From NCBI GenBank assembly GCA_945957605.1, contig CAMFLR010000003.1:680304-744303 (forward strand): DNA of 64,000 bases. The letters run 5' to 3'. Origin of the DNA: an uncultured Isosphaeraceae bacterium. GTDB taxonomy: Bacteria; Planctomycetota; Planctomycetia; Isosphaerales; Isosphaeraceae. Position 1 is the stretch's first letter, and each line of letters starts with the position of its first letter. This document shows, piece by piece, positions 1-7,750 of the stretch. Both the position numbers and the translations under genes were made by a program. The notes under the pieces were generated by a model that had not been told where the DNA came from, did no database searches, and was given only the letters and a program-made list of their open reading frames with translations.

Positions 1-103
1 CCCTCGCACATATTGTCACGAGATCGCCGGCGCGCTGCAAGAGTCGAACCGTCCCACGCGGGCGAAGCTTGCCTCAGAGTCACCGTTACGCGAGAATGAA
101 AGC
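1..103. other. Upstream region of the sigma-factor operon
   Basis: No gene is recognisable here. It precedes the ECF sigma factor start at 104 and presumably holds its promoter or the tail of an upstream transcript. No clear -35/-10 pair is visible. Confidence 0.4.
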
Positions 104-679
104 ATGGACGAAGCTATCGCGCTTGAACCTGAGCAATGGGTCGATCGGCACGCCGATTCGCTTTATCGGTTTGCGCTGATGCGCATTCGCGACCCTGAAC
201 GTGCGGCCGACCTTGTGCAGGATACGCTGCTCGACGCGTTCCGGGCCCAGGCCGGATTTCGCGGCAACGCCAGCGAGCGAACCTGGCTGGTCAGCATTCT
301 GAAGCACAAAATCCTCGACGATTACCGCAAGCGGTCGAAGCGTACCTGGCAGGCTCAAACAAGCGAGCTCGAAGACGACTCGGCCGAGCCCGACATTCAG
401 TTCACCGAAACTGGACGTTGGGTTGATCCGCCGTCGGCCTGGCCCGACGACGCTCTCGAACGTTCTGAATTCTGGGACACACTTTATGGCTGCCTTTCAG
501 GGTTGCCCACAAATCTTTCGCGTCCGTTTGTGATGCGCGAGGTGGATGGCATGGAAGCTGATGAAGTGTGTAAGCTGTGTGATATCACACCGACCAACCT
601 TTGGGTGAGACTGCATCGGGCGCGGCTGGCTCTGCGCGGCTGTTTGCAGTCTCGGTGGCTCAGCGGTTCCGAAGCCTGA
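104..679 (+). CDS. ECF-type RNA polymerase sigma factor
   Basis: This 191-residue protein has the two-domain layout of extracytoplasmic-function sigma factors, which direct RNA polymerase to a small stress or envelope regulon. Region 2 spans about residues 12-78 and includes DLVQDTLLDAFR (36-47) and the -10 recognition helix around RTWLVSILKHKILDDYRK (59-76). Region 4 spans about 125-180 with the helix-turn-helix EADEVCKLCDITPTNLWVRLHRAR. The length is normal for the family. A small protein with a zinc anti-sigma signature begins 25 bases downstream, followed by a secreted protein, so the three genes look like one operon. The regulated genes cannot be told from sequence. Confidence 0.9.
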   Translation: MDEAIALEPEQWVDRHADSLYRFALMRIRDPERAADLVQDTLLDAFRAQAGFRGNASERTWLVSILKHKILDDYRKRSKRTWQAQTSELEDDSAEPDIQFTETGRWVDPPSAWPDDALERSEFWDTLYGCLSGLPTNLSRPFVMREVDGMEADEVCKLCDITPTNLWVRLHRARLALRGCLQSRWLSGSEA

Positions 680-704
680 CTCTTGAACAGGAAAGTGCAC
701 TGCG

Positions 705-1001
705 ATGGGATCCTCCGGCGAGATCCACCGCTTACATTGTCATGGTGCGGCTCAGCTTTCGTCTGAAGCTCACGAGCGTGCGCTGTCCGCGGCCGAGTCG
801 ACTGCGCTCAACGTTCACCTGACGTTGTGTCCCCCTTGCAGGCACTATCACGAACAAATCGACCTGGTGCACGTCGCGCTCACTTCCGACGAGGCCGGCA
901 CAGCCACCGAAGGCTTGCCAGGCTTGCCCGAAGAGAAGCGGGAAATGATTCGCAAATGCTTGAACGCTGAAATTGCTGGCGGTGAACCACAGGAGGGCTA
1001 A
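705..1001 (+). CDS. Zinc-finger anti-sigma factor-like protein
   Basis: A 98-residue soluble protein lying just after the ECF sigma factor. It has the H-x3-C-x2-C signature of zinc-binding anti-sigma domains (HLTLCPPC, His38, Cys42, Cys45), which bind the cognate sigma factor and release it on a signal. The C-terminal part (LPEEKREMIRKCLN) resembles the tail seen in small planctomycete anti-sigma proteins. No transmembrane segment is present, so it would act in the cytoplasm. The N-terminus lacks the Cys usually found near the start of these proteins, so the exact start is uncertain. Partnership with the upstream sigma factor is inferred from adjacency. Confidence 0.7.
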   Translation: MGSSGEIHRLHCHGAAQLSSEAHERALSAAESTALNVHLTLCPPCRHYHEQIDLVHVALTSDEAGTATEGLPGLPEEKREMIRKCLNAEIAGGEPQEG

Positions 1002-1004
1002 GCC

Positions 1005-1475
1005 ATGTCCAGAAGGTTCGGCTTTGCGGCGGCAGTGGTTGTTCTTGGCATGTGCGACATCGCGAGCGCGCAGGGCGTTGGCATCATTCCCGATGGCGTC
1101 GGGCTGGACGCCACGCCTGCGGTTTCGGCCGATCGTCGTTATGTGCGGATCGGCGTGAATGCGGGTTTCAATAGTCTGACGGGACTTCAAACCTTCCCCG
1201 TTCCGGCCGCTGTGAGTGGCGGTGGTGGCGTGGGCTTTGGTGCCGGAGGCGGTTTCCTGCCCAGCGCCGGGCTATTCGGTCCCGGCGCGGTTGCATCGAA
1301 CGGTGGACCGGTCGATTACTCGGCCGGTGCGTCGAGTTTTGGTCAGTCGTTCGCCGCGTACATGCAGACGGGAAGCGAGTCGCCGCCTGCCGCTGTGAAG
1401 CGGACAAAAGCGAAGGCAAAATCGGTGACAAAGCCAGCGACACGCTCAACCACCAAACCGAAGCCATCGCGATAA
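1005..1475 (+). CDS. Secreted Gly-rich protein with basic tail, unknown function
   Basis: The 156-residue product begins with a signal peptide (hydrophobic AAAVVVLG stretch, likely cleavage after IASAQ about residue 23). The middle is rich in Gly, Ala and Val, and the C-terminus is a Lys/Thr/Arg-rich tail (KRTKAKAKSVTKPATRSTTK). A strong Shine-Dalgarno AGGAGGG sits inside the end of the anti-sigma gene 7-8 bases upstream, so the start at 1005 is well supported and translation is probably coupled. It may be an envelope target or the third component of the sigma/anti-sigma operon. No enzymatic motif is visible. Confidence 0.7.
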   Translation: MSRRFGFAAAVVVLGMCDIASAQGVGIIPDGVGLDATPAVSADRRYVRIGVNAGFNSLTGLQTFPVPAAVSGGGGVGFGAGGGFLPSAGLFGPGAVASNGGPVDYSAGASSFGQSFAAYMQTGSESPPAAVKRTKAKAKSVTKPATRSTTKPKPSR

Positions 1476-1482
1476 ATACCCG

Positions 1483-1502
1483 ACGAGACAACGTCGTCTC
1501 GT
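1483..1502. terminator. Hairpin between convergent genes
   Basis: A 7-bp perfect inverted repeat (ACGAGAC / GTCTCGT, loop AACGTC) lies between the end of the plus-strand secreted protein and the end of the minus-strand lipoprotein. It lacks a T-tract, so it is only a plausible bidirectional terminator. Confidence 0.4.
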
Positions 1503-1517
1503 GGATAGAGGACGCAG

Positions 1518-1949
1518 TTACTTGGCGGCCTGTTGTTCTAGCTTCGTTGTGATTTCCTGCTTGTCGCCAGGCTTCAAGCCGTTTTCATTCGAGATGAGCG
1601 TAACGATCTTCGACACGGTCTCGGCCTTGGGCGCAGTCTTGATCGTGCCGGCCTTCCAGACGATATCGGCGACAATGTCGTCGACGCTCTGGGCGTCGGC
1701 GTGATGGCCAGCTTCCTTGGTCGCGGTTTCCTGCGAAACCTTGGGCTCTTCCTTGACCTGGGGAGCAGCTTTACCCTGCCGCTTCGGTGCGCTGGCCGAT
1801 TTCTCGACCCGCAGCACCAATTCCTTGGCGAGCGACTCGGCTGAGTACTGGGTTGCGGTGTCGAAGGTGGGCTTTTCGTTGCAGCCGAGAACCGTGGCGA
1901 CAACAAGTGTCGCCACAGTTAACAGAGCAGCATACCGAGCAATGTTCAT
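1518..1949 (-). CDS. Small lipoprotein, unknown function
   Basis: A 143-residue protein with a lipoprotein signal peptide (hydrophobic stretch followed by lipobox VLGC, Cys about residue 23). The rest is hydrophilic with Lys/Ala/Glu-rich segments. It lies 34 bases downstream of the DUF1559 gene on the same strand, and the two are probably co-transcribed. Small lipoproteins next to DUF1559 genes are a common planctomycete arrangement. Its role is unknown. Confidence 0.75.
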   Translation of the reverse strand: MNIARYAALLTVATLVVATVLGCNEKPTFDTATQYSAESLAKELVLRVEKSASAPKRQGKAAPQVKEEPKVSQETATKEAGHHADAQSVDDIVADIVWKAGTIKTAPKAETVSKIVTLISNENGLKPGDKQEITTKLEQQAAK

Positions 1950-1983
1950 CGGTGCGAAACTCGCTTACAAACAGGTGAAGATT

Positions 1984-3117
1984 TCAGAACGAGTCGGCGG
2001 AAATGATTTCGCCGCCGTTGCGTGTACCCATCGCCCACCAGGCGGTCAGGCTGACCGAGTTCTTGATGAATCGCACCGAACCGTCCATGAACGAGACGTT
2101 CGTGCCGCCGGGGTGGTTGCCGGTCGGATTCATCGCGCTATCGCCTTCCTGGCAGCGGAACGTGTTCGTGTAATAGGTCGTGATGTTCGGCCCGTTTGGT
2201 GGGAAAACATGGGCGTAAACGTGGCGTTCCCAGGCGTCGCTATAGGCCCAGGTCAGTCCCTTGTACTGGCTCCAGTCCTGCCAGTTAACCGCTGCGCCGG
2301 CGGCCATGCCGTCCTGCACAACGGCGATTGCCGGCACGTCGGTTTTCTCGACGAGTGCCGAGTTCGTGTAGTTCAAGTTGCGTCGCGGGTCGCGCGAGTT
2401 GCCCTGGCCTTCGTTGATTAGCGATTCGCTCAAGGCGGCGGTGTTCGAGGTACCGTCGGAGATCATTGCCAGGGTGACATTCACATTCGCGGTGGCGTCC
2501 TTGGCGGCGGTGCTGCACCAGTATTGCCCCTGGTACATTTTCGACATCGAGATGATGCCCGTGAGCGCGGGGACATTGCCGCCGTTCTTCTGGTCGCCCG
2601 GCATAAGAATGTTGCGAGGATGACCTGAATTGGCGACGTAGCTGAAATTGCCGACGTTGGGGACGTTTGTGTTTCGCACGCCGTCGGACGGGCAGAGGAA
2701 GCTGTTCACCGACGTGAAATAAACGGTGTGGCTAGGACCCGCGCCCGGAGTTACGTCGGCCCATTCGGTTGTGTAGACAAAGTTGCACGCGTTGTACATC
2801 GGCATTTGTTCCATGAATGGCAACAGGCCGACGTACCACGTGAAGCAACCGGAGTTGCCGTTTTTGGCGCCATTTTCTGAAGCATAGCGGAACTGGTGCA
2901 GGGGAGTGGTTTCGTTGACGCCGATGTAATTCGCGATCGCGAGCGTGATTTGTTTCAGGTTATTTGTGCACTGAGACCGGCGTGCGGCCTCGCGAGCAGC
3001 CTGCACGGCGGGCAGCAAAAGTGCGATCAAAACAGCGATGATCGCGATGACGACAAGGAGTTCGATCAGGGTAAAACCGCGCGTCCCACGGGGGCGAGCC
3101 GAATGATTGGAAGGCAT
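1984..3117 (-). CDS. DUF1559 pseudopilin-like protein
   Basis: A 377-residue planctomycete family protein. It starts with a type IV pilin-like leader ([23 protein letters not shown], cleavage expected after Gly14) followed by the family's [20 protein letters not shown] helix. The C-terminal [20 protein letters not shown] segment is the other hallmark (H-X9-DG-type motif). Such proteins should be processed by prepilin peptidase and held in the membrane by the N-terminal helix, with a large exported domain. Their function is not established; they occur in many copies per planctomycete genome. A lipoprotein gene follows closely. Confidence 0.93.
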   Translation of the reverse strand: MPSNHSARPRGTRGFTLIELLVVIAIIAVLIALLLPAVQAAREAARRSQCTNNLKQITLAIANYIGVNETTPLHQFRYASENGAKNGNSGCFTWYVGLLPFMEQMPMYNACNFVYTTEWADVTPGAGPSHTVYFTSVNSFLCPSDGVRNTNVPNVGNFSYVANSGHPRNILMPGDQKNGGNVPALTGIISMSKMYQGQYWCSTAAKDATANVNVTLAMISDGTSNTAALSESLINEGQGNSRDPRRNLNYTNSALVEKTDVPAIAVVQDGMAAGAAVNWQDWSQYKGLTWAYSDAWERHVYAHVFPPNGPNITTYYTNTFRCQEGDSAMNPTGNHPGGTNVSFMDGSVRFIKNSVSLTAWWAMGTRNGGEIISADSF

Positions 3118-3295
3118 GGGGGATTTCCTCTTCGAAGGCGGGAGCTTCCCTGGCGGATGCCCAGATGCACTGATGAAAGTGACACATGGACAAACGACAG
3201 GGTAACCCGCGTTCGAAAAGGAAGCATGAACGGCGAGTGAAGATTCGCAGGGGGAATCCTCGCCAACCTTTCATGCGATTCACTTGTTTAACGGA
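3118..3295. promoter_or_regulatory. Intergenic region upstream of DUF1559 gene
   Basis: This 178-base spacer separates the carbonic anhydrase stop from the DUF1559 start, both on the minus strand. It should carry the DUF1559 promoter. A GGGGGATTTCCTC purine/pyrimidine stretch just before the start contains the likely ribosome-binding site (GAGGAAATCCCCC on the minus strand). No other structure is clear. Confidence 0.35.
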
Positions 3296-4336
3296 TCACT
3301 CTTTCGGGTGATCGGTAGGCGCTGCGGAGTTTGCAGGCGATGCAGGGGCGCCGTTGGTCCCAGCCTTGGCCGTTGCCCGATATCTGAGCAGCTCCGCCAT
3401 GTGGGTTGCGAGCGTCTGGAATTCTCGCGGCGTTGAAGGAGCGTGCGCGAGGTGCACGTTTTCGGCGGAAGGAGGGGCGTTGGGATCGTTCGGCATCGAT
3501 ACTTGGTGATTTTTGAGATTGAACACGCCGTACAGGACGTCGATTTCCCACTTTCCAGCCGCTTCGACCTCGGAACGAAGCTGAAAGGCGGATTGCGCGG
3601 CGTTGATGCAAACGGCGGTTTCGATGAGTGCTTCGCGATAGCCAGGCATGTTGCGGGCTTCTGGACCCCATACCTCTTTGATGCCGTTCGCCGCTTCACG
3701 CACGGCGACGAAGATGCGTTCGAGGATCGAACGGAGCATGTTCGAGGTCGATTTCGACCAGAACTTGAGCGGGCGCAAATAGGCGTCAACTGCACCAGTT
3801 ACAGCACCGCAACCGCTGTGGCCGAGGACGACGAGTACCTTGACACTCTCGCTGAGGGCGTTGAGTGCGAAGTCGATCGACCCCTGGCACTCGTTCCCCA
3901 TCACATTGCCGGCGACGCGAATGACGAAGAGGTCGTTGAATCCCTGGCCGAACAGCATTTCGGTCGGCACACGCGCATCGGAGCAACCGACCACAACCGC
4001 AAACGGCGCTTGCTTGGGCAGTTCGCCAAGCGTCCGAATCATTCCCACTTCGAGACCGTTGCACTGGACGACGTATCGCGGTTCGCCGTTAGAAAATGTG
4101 CCCGTGCGACAGCTTTCCATCCACTCGGAGAACATCCGGTTACCGTCTTCGAGCATCCGGCGGGCCGATTCGGCGTCGGGCGGCGGGGGCTTGACCGACG
4201 GATTCTTCGGATCAAACCGGTAGACATAGTCAATTGTGTTCACGGCCCGTTCTCCGAGGAGAGTGGAACGGCGCGACGAGAGTGACGTGAGCTCGCCCGA
4301 TTGTTCAAGCATAGCCCGGCGGAACTTCGCGACCAA
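3296..4336 (-). CDS. Beta-class carbonic anhydrase
   Basis: The protein interconverts CO2 and bicarbonate. The beta-class zinc site is complete: Cys118, Asp120 and Arg122 in GCSDAR, then His173 and Cys176 in GHSGCGA. At 346 residues it is longer than the usual 200-230 because of an N-terminal extension of about 85 residues and a C-terminal tail of about 40 residues rich in Ala, Pro and Thr (from about residue 305). No signal peptide is apparent, so it is probably cytoplasmic. The start could be internal (Met9 or later), but the reading frame upstream of the catalytic domain looks coding. It is not obviously in an operon with its neighbours. Confidence 0.92.
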   Translation of the reverse strand: MVAKFRRAMLEQSGELTSLSSRRSTLLGERAVNTIDYVYRFDPKNPSVKPPPPDAESARRMLEDGNRMFSEWMESCRTGTFSNGEPRYVVQCNGLEVGMIRTLGELPKQAPFAVVVGCSDARVPTEMLFGQGFNDLFVIRVAGNVMGNECQGSIDFALNALSESVKVLVVLGHSGCGAVTGAVDAYLRPLKFWSKSTSNMLRSILERIFVAVREAANGIKEVWGPEARNMPGYREALIETAVCINAAQSAFQLRSEVEAAGKWEIDVLYGVFNLKNHQVSMPNDPNAPPSAENVHLAHAPSTPREFQTLATHMAELLRYRATAKAGTNGAPASPANSAAPTDHPKE

Positions 4337-4366
4337 TCCCCCCGCGCGGCCATTTCCTGTCAGCGC

Positions 4367-4894
4367 CTAGCGCTTTGCTGCAGCCGCGATGAAAACGATG
4401 GCACTTCCCAGCACGCCTCCCAATGCTGTCAGGCCACCAAGGATCATCGCCATCGCCGCGAGAGATTGAGCCGACTCCATGGGTTTAGGGAAGGCGATGA
4501 GCGGCGAATCGACGCGTTCGGCAAGAACCGGCTGCGCCCGGAGAGTGTCGAACCACTGCAAGACGATCTGGTTCGTCTGCCAAGTTGGTGCCAGGCTCGA
4601 AAGATGCGGCACCAGGTGAGTCACAAATTCCTTACCACCGACCTCGTATCGCACGACGAGCGAAAACAGGCCGAATGGCTTTGACGCACGCGAAAACTCG
4701 CTGAGACCGATGCCGCGAATCGCCTCGAGCGGAACATCGAAGTTGAGCGACTTTCCCTGGAATGACAGGTGAGTCGTCGTCAGGGTGAGGCTGCCTTTGC
4801 CTTCGTAAATCCAGACCAATCGACCCCAAAAGGTTCGGCAATATTCCGGTGAGGAATGAAAGCAGCGCGATTGATGAAGCACTTCATTCTGCAT
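4367..4894 (-). CDS. Membrane protein with PH/GRAM-like N-terminus
   Basis: A 175-residue protein. Residues 22-100 alternate in a beta-strand pattern (GRLVWIYEGKGSLTLTTTHLSFQG, then a strand pair around VVRYEVGGKEFVTHLV) reminiscent of bacterial PH-like domains. Residues about 145-170 form a Gly/Ala-rich transmembrane stretch (AMILGGLTALGGVLGSAIVFIAA). It lies 30 bases upstream of the carbonic anhydrase on the same strand, so co-transcription is likely. Function unknown; the fold assignment is an inference from the pattern only. Confidence 0.65.
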   Translation of the reverse strand: MQNEVLHQSRCFHSSPEYCRTFWGRLVWIYEGKGSLTLTTTHLSFQGKSLNFDVPLEAIRGIGLSEFSRASKPFGLFSLVVRYEVGGKEFVTHLVPHLSSLAPTWQTNQIVLQWFDTLRAQPVLAERVDSPLIAFPKPMESAQSLAAMAMILGGLTALGGVLGSAIVFIAAAAKR

Positions 4895-5131
4895 TGCCGC
4901 AACCTCTGTTGGATCGTCCCTCGGCAGACCTTTGGCAATCTTTTCGGCCGATCCGGGTCAATCTTAGCAAGAATCCACCCCCGCAGCTTGCGTTCGCGAA
5001 TCCATGCATAAAAAGCCCTTGACACGGAGTTCATTGAGAATTTATCTTTGGTCATGCAATTGAGACTCAATCTCAATAAAACTCGCCTCGATCTGGTCGC
5101 CCGAGGCATGTCTGCTAGAGAAGAGGGGGGG

Positions 5132-6214
5132 ATGGGCAACGTGGGAACTGCGAAGCGAGCTTCGGCGTTTACCTTGATCGAGCTGCTGGTGGTGATCGCG
5201 ATCATTGCGGTGCTCATTGCGTTGCTTTTGCCTGCGGTGCAGTCGGCGCGTGAGGCCGCGCGTCGAATGCAGTGTGTGAACAACTTGAAGCAGCTCGGGT
5301 TGGCAATGCACAACTACGAGAGCAATAACAGCGTATTTCCGCCGCAAATGGTGCTGACGTTCAACTCGGCGGGCACTGTGACCTGGAAGTCGACATGGGG
5401 GGCCTCGTCGCGTATCGCTCAGTTCCTGGAGCAAGGGGCGCTCGCGAACGCGATGAATTTCTCGGTGAAAGTTAGCGACGCGTCGAACTCGACGGCGGTC
5501 TCAACTCAACTGTCGGTGTTCATCTGTCCGAGCGAAGTGAATAGCGTGGCAGCCACGACGACCAACGCGACCACTGGTGCTGTAACTACTTACGGGATTT
5601 CTAATTACGGTTGGTGCGAAGGGATCTGGTTCACGTTCGGTGGGCCTTCCATGCCTGGCAAAAATCCCGGTGCATTCGGCCCCAATCAATCGCGCTCCAT
5701 CGCCAATTTCCAGGACGGAACGAGCCAGACGATCCTCGCCGCAGAAGTCAAAACCTACACCCAGGCCTACCACGACGGTGGAGCGACTCCTGCGCCGCCC
5801 GGCCCGGCTGGTATGAACGCGCTGCCGGATGTGCCGACGGTGCTCGCCAGCATCGCCGCATCGCCGGGCGCGGGATACAAGATTGCCGCTCCCCCGCCGG
5901 GTTTGCCTGGTGGCGGCCACACCAAGTGGAGCAACGGCAACTCGTTCCTCGACGGTTTCACCACAGCCTTGCCGCCCAATACCAAGTCGCCGGCCGGTAC
6001 GAACGGCCTCGACACCGACGTTACGTCGGAAGACGAAGACGACGGAGGCCCGACCTATTCGGCTGTCACCTCGCGCAGCTATCACCCTGGTGGTGTAAAC
6101 GTGCTGTTTGGCGACGGTAGCGTGAAGTTCATCAAGAACTCGATCGCTGTGAACACCTGGCGTGCCCTTTCGACCGTCGCCGGTGGCGAGGTTGTCTCGG
6201 CCGACTCGTACTGA
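5132..6214 (+). CDS. DUF1559 pseudopilin-like protein (second copy)
   Basis: This 360-residue protein belongs to the same family as the one at 1984-3117: prepilin-type leader ([21 protein letters not shown]), the [20 protein letters not shown] helix, and the C-terminal [20 protein letters not shown] block. I chose the ATG at 5132 because a strong purine-rich ribosome-binding site (AGAAGAGGGGGGG) precedes it and the leader then has normal length; the frame is open further upstream to 5048. It stands alone with a strong terminator behind it. Expected to be membrane-anchored with the large domain outside the cytoplasmic membrane; function unknown. Confidence 0.92.
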   Translation: MGNVGTAKRASAFTLIELLVVIAIIAVLIALLLPAVQSAREAARRMQCVNNLKQLGLAMHNYESNNSVFPPQMVLTFNSAGTVTWKSTWGASSRIAQFLEQGALANAMNFSVKVSDASNSTAVSTQLSVFICPSEVNSVAATTTNATTGAVTTYGISNYGWCEGIWFTFGGPSMPGKNPGAFGPNQSRSIANFQDGTSQTILAAEVKTYTQAYHDGGATPAPPGPAGMNALPDVPTVLASIAASPGAGYKIAAPPPGLPGGGHTKWSNGNSFLDGFTTALPPNTKSPAGTNGLDTDVTSEDEDDGGPTYSAVTSRSYHPGGVNVLFGDGSVKFIKNSIAVNTWRALSTVAGGEVVSADSY

Positions 6215-6220
6215 TCGACA

Positions 6221-7543
6221 TCAAGTAAGAGCAACAACCGCCGCGATTGGACGTGCCATGGGTGCACGTTCGGTCGCGGCGTTTTGCGATTTGGTCTCAA
6301 TCGCTTTTCGCCTCTTCGGCAATACCTGGTAACTCGCAACGCCGAGGGCGAACGTGAGGCCAAGTGAGATCGCGAACTTCGCGAGGTTGCCAAGCGGCCA
6401 TGAAACGAGATCGGCCTGAATCAGCCCCACGATCGGCATGTGGACGAGATAGATCCAGTAGGACCGATCGGCGAGGAAACGCACGAACCGCGACGGTTGC
6501 GCGAAGTAACGTCGCGCAGTCCCGATCGCTCCGAGCACGGCGAGCCACGAGAACAATCCACCGCTCAACGAGAGGAGCGTGGCGAACGGCTCGAAGAGCG
6601 GCTGTTCGAGGTCGAGCCGCATGAGCGCGGCGCGAACGGCGAAGACCGGCACGAGGCAGACCAGATACAACACGCCGCGCTTCGCCAGCAGATCGAGCGC
6701 ACCTCTAGCGTGGTGAATCGCCAGGCCCATGCTGAAGAACAGCGAGTAATGGAGCAGGCGAACCGGGCTGATCATGAACGAGTTGTGGCGGTCGAACGTG
6801 ACTTCCACGCCGTACCAATCGCGACTGATTCGCAGGATGAGCGTCGCGGGAATCGCGAGCAAAATTGGCGTCCAGCGGCTCTGGAGCATTCGTCCCAGAC
6901 TCGCGGCATTGAGCGACCCGAGCTGGAACTTATCCGCCAACCGCCGGATGAGATAGTAACCGACGAGCATGACCATCAGATATTCGAGAAACCACAGGTG
7001 CGCGGGGCCGTAAAGTGCGGATTCGATCAACGGATCGAAGAAGCGCATCCGGCGAATCTCGCGGAGCGTGCAGCGGTTCGTCGCGAGCCAGCCGTAGGCC
7101 CACGCGAAGAAGCAGAGCGGGAGCAAAAATGCTCCGCCGGCAAAGAACGGGACGGCAATCCGCTTGAATCGATTCTTGAGATATCCCGATGGTCCGCGCG
7201 ACTTGTAAATCGCTGCCGCGAAGAAGCCGCTGATCGTGAAAAACAGCGGCATCGAAAAGCCCATCGCCCACCACGCGAAGAGGTCGAAGCCGATATGACC
7301 ACTTGGTTGGCGAACGGCCCAGAGCAGGCGAGGGATGTCGAGCTGCGTGTATGCGAGTCCTGCATGTAATGCGACGACGGCGAAAAGGGCGGTCGCGCGC
7401 AGGGTATCAAATTCCGCGTAGCGCGGTTGCGCTGGCGCGATTGGAGGCTTCGAGCTGGGGGCCGGCGCTGGGCTGGGGCTGGGTGCGACAAATCCGTTCT
7501 GGCGACGGATTACCCATGCGCGGGCGGGAAGGAGGTCGATCAC
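6221..7543 (-). CDS. Acyltransferase 3 family membrane protein
   Basis: A 440-residue multi-pass protein of the acyltransferase-3 (OpgC/OafA-like) family, which acetylate or succinylate glycans. The family hallmarks are visible: FDTLRATALFAVVALHAGLAY near residue 45, with the His expected to be catalytic, the FDLFAWWAMGFSMPLFFTISGFF segment, and about ten hydrophobic helices ending with the IYLVHMPIVGLIQ motif. The N-terminal 40 residues are Pro/Ser/Ala-rich, so the true start may be at an internal position. The last 20 codons overlap the strong hairpin terminator of the convergent DUF1559 gene. Substrate unknown. Confidence 0.88.
   Translation of the reverse strand: MIDLLPARAWVIRRQNGFVAPSPSPAPAPSSKPPIAPAQPRYAEFDTLRATALFAVVALHAGLAYTQLDIPRLLWAVRQPSGHIGFDLFAWWAMGFSMPLFFTISGFFAAAIYKSRGPSGYLKNRFKRIAVPFFAGGAFLLPLCFFAWAYGWLATNRCTLREIRRMRFFDPLIESALYGPAHLWFLEYLMVMLVGYYLIRRLADKFQLGSLNAASLGRMLQSRWTPILLAIPATLILRISRDWYGVEVTFDRHNSFMISPVRLLHYSLFFSMGLAIHHARGALDLLAKRGVLYLVCLVPVFAVRAALMRLDLEQPLFEPFATLLSLSGGLFSWLAVLGAIGTARRYFAQPSRFVRFLADRSYWIYLVHMPIVGLIQADLVSWPLGNLAKFAISLGLTFALGVASYQVLPKRRKAIETKSQNAATERAPMARPIAAVVALT
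6239..6285 (+). terminator. Nested hairpin terminator with T-run
   Basis: An outer 8-bp stem (CGCCGCGA 6239-6246 with TCGCGGCG 6274-6281) encloses an inner 6-bp stem (ACGTGC 6251-6256 with GCACGT 6264-6269), followed by TTTT. It lies 25 bases after the DUF1559 stop, where a rho-independent terminator is expected. It also lies inside the 3' end of the convergent acyltransferase gene. Confidence 0.75.
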
Positions 7544-7750
7544 CGGTGCGGCTCCGAGGAACCGTCCGCGCCCCCGATCTTCGAATGCCCGCCCCTCTCG
7601 ATGGAACTCGAGAAGGAAGCGTTACGGCATGGCGTCTCGGTGCAAAATCAATGGAGGGCGCGTAACGTCATTCCTCGACATCGACCGCGCACATGACCGA
7701 TCTGAATCCCAATTACAGGTTTGGCCATCCGGTTCTAACGATCATTCCTA
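7544..7750. other. Intergenic region between two minus-strand genes
   Basis: A 207-base stretch between the start of the acyltransferase gene and the stop of the FHA-kinase gene. I see no convincing gene; it should contain the acyltransferase promoter. Confidence 0.4.

Noticed and set aside
3443..4285. 280-codon open frame on the plus strand opposite the carbonic anhydrase
   Set aside because: Antisense shadow; the zinc motifs fix the minus strand as coding.
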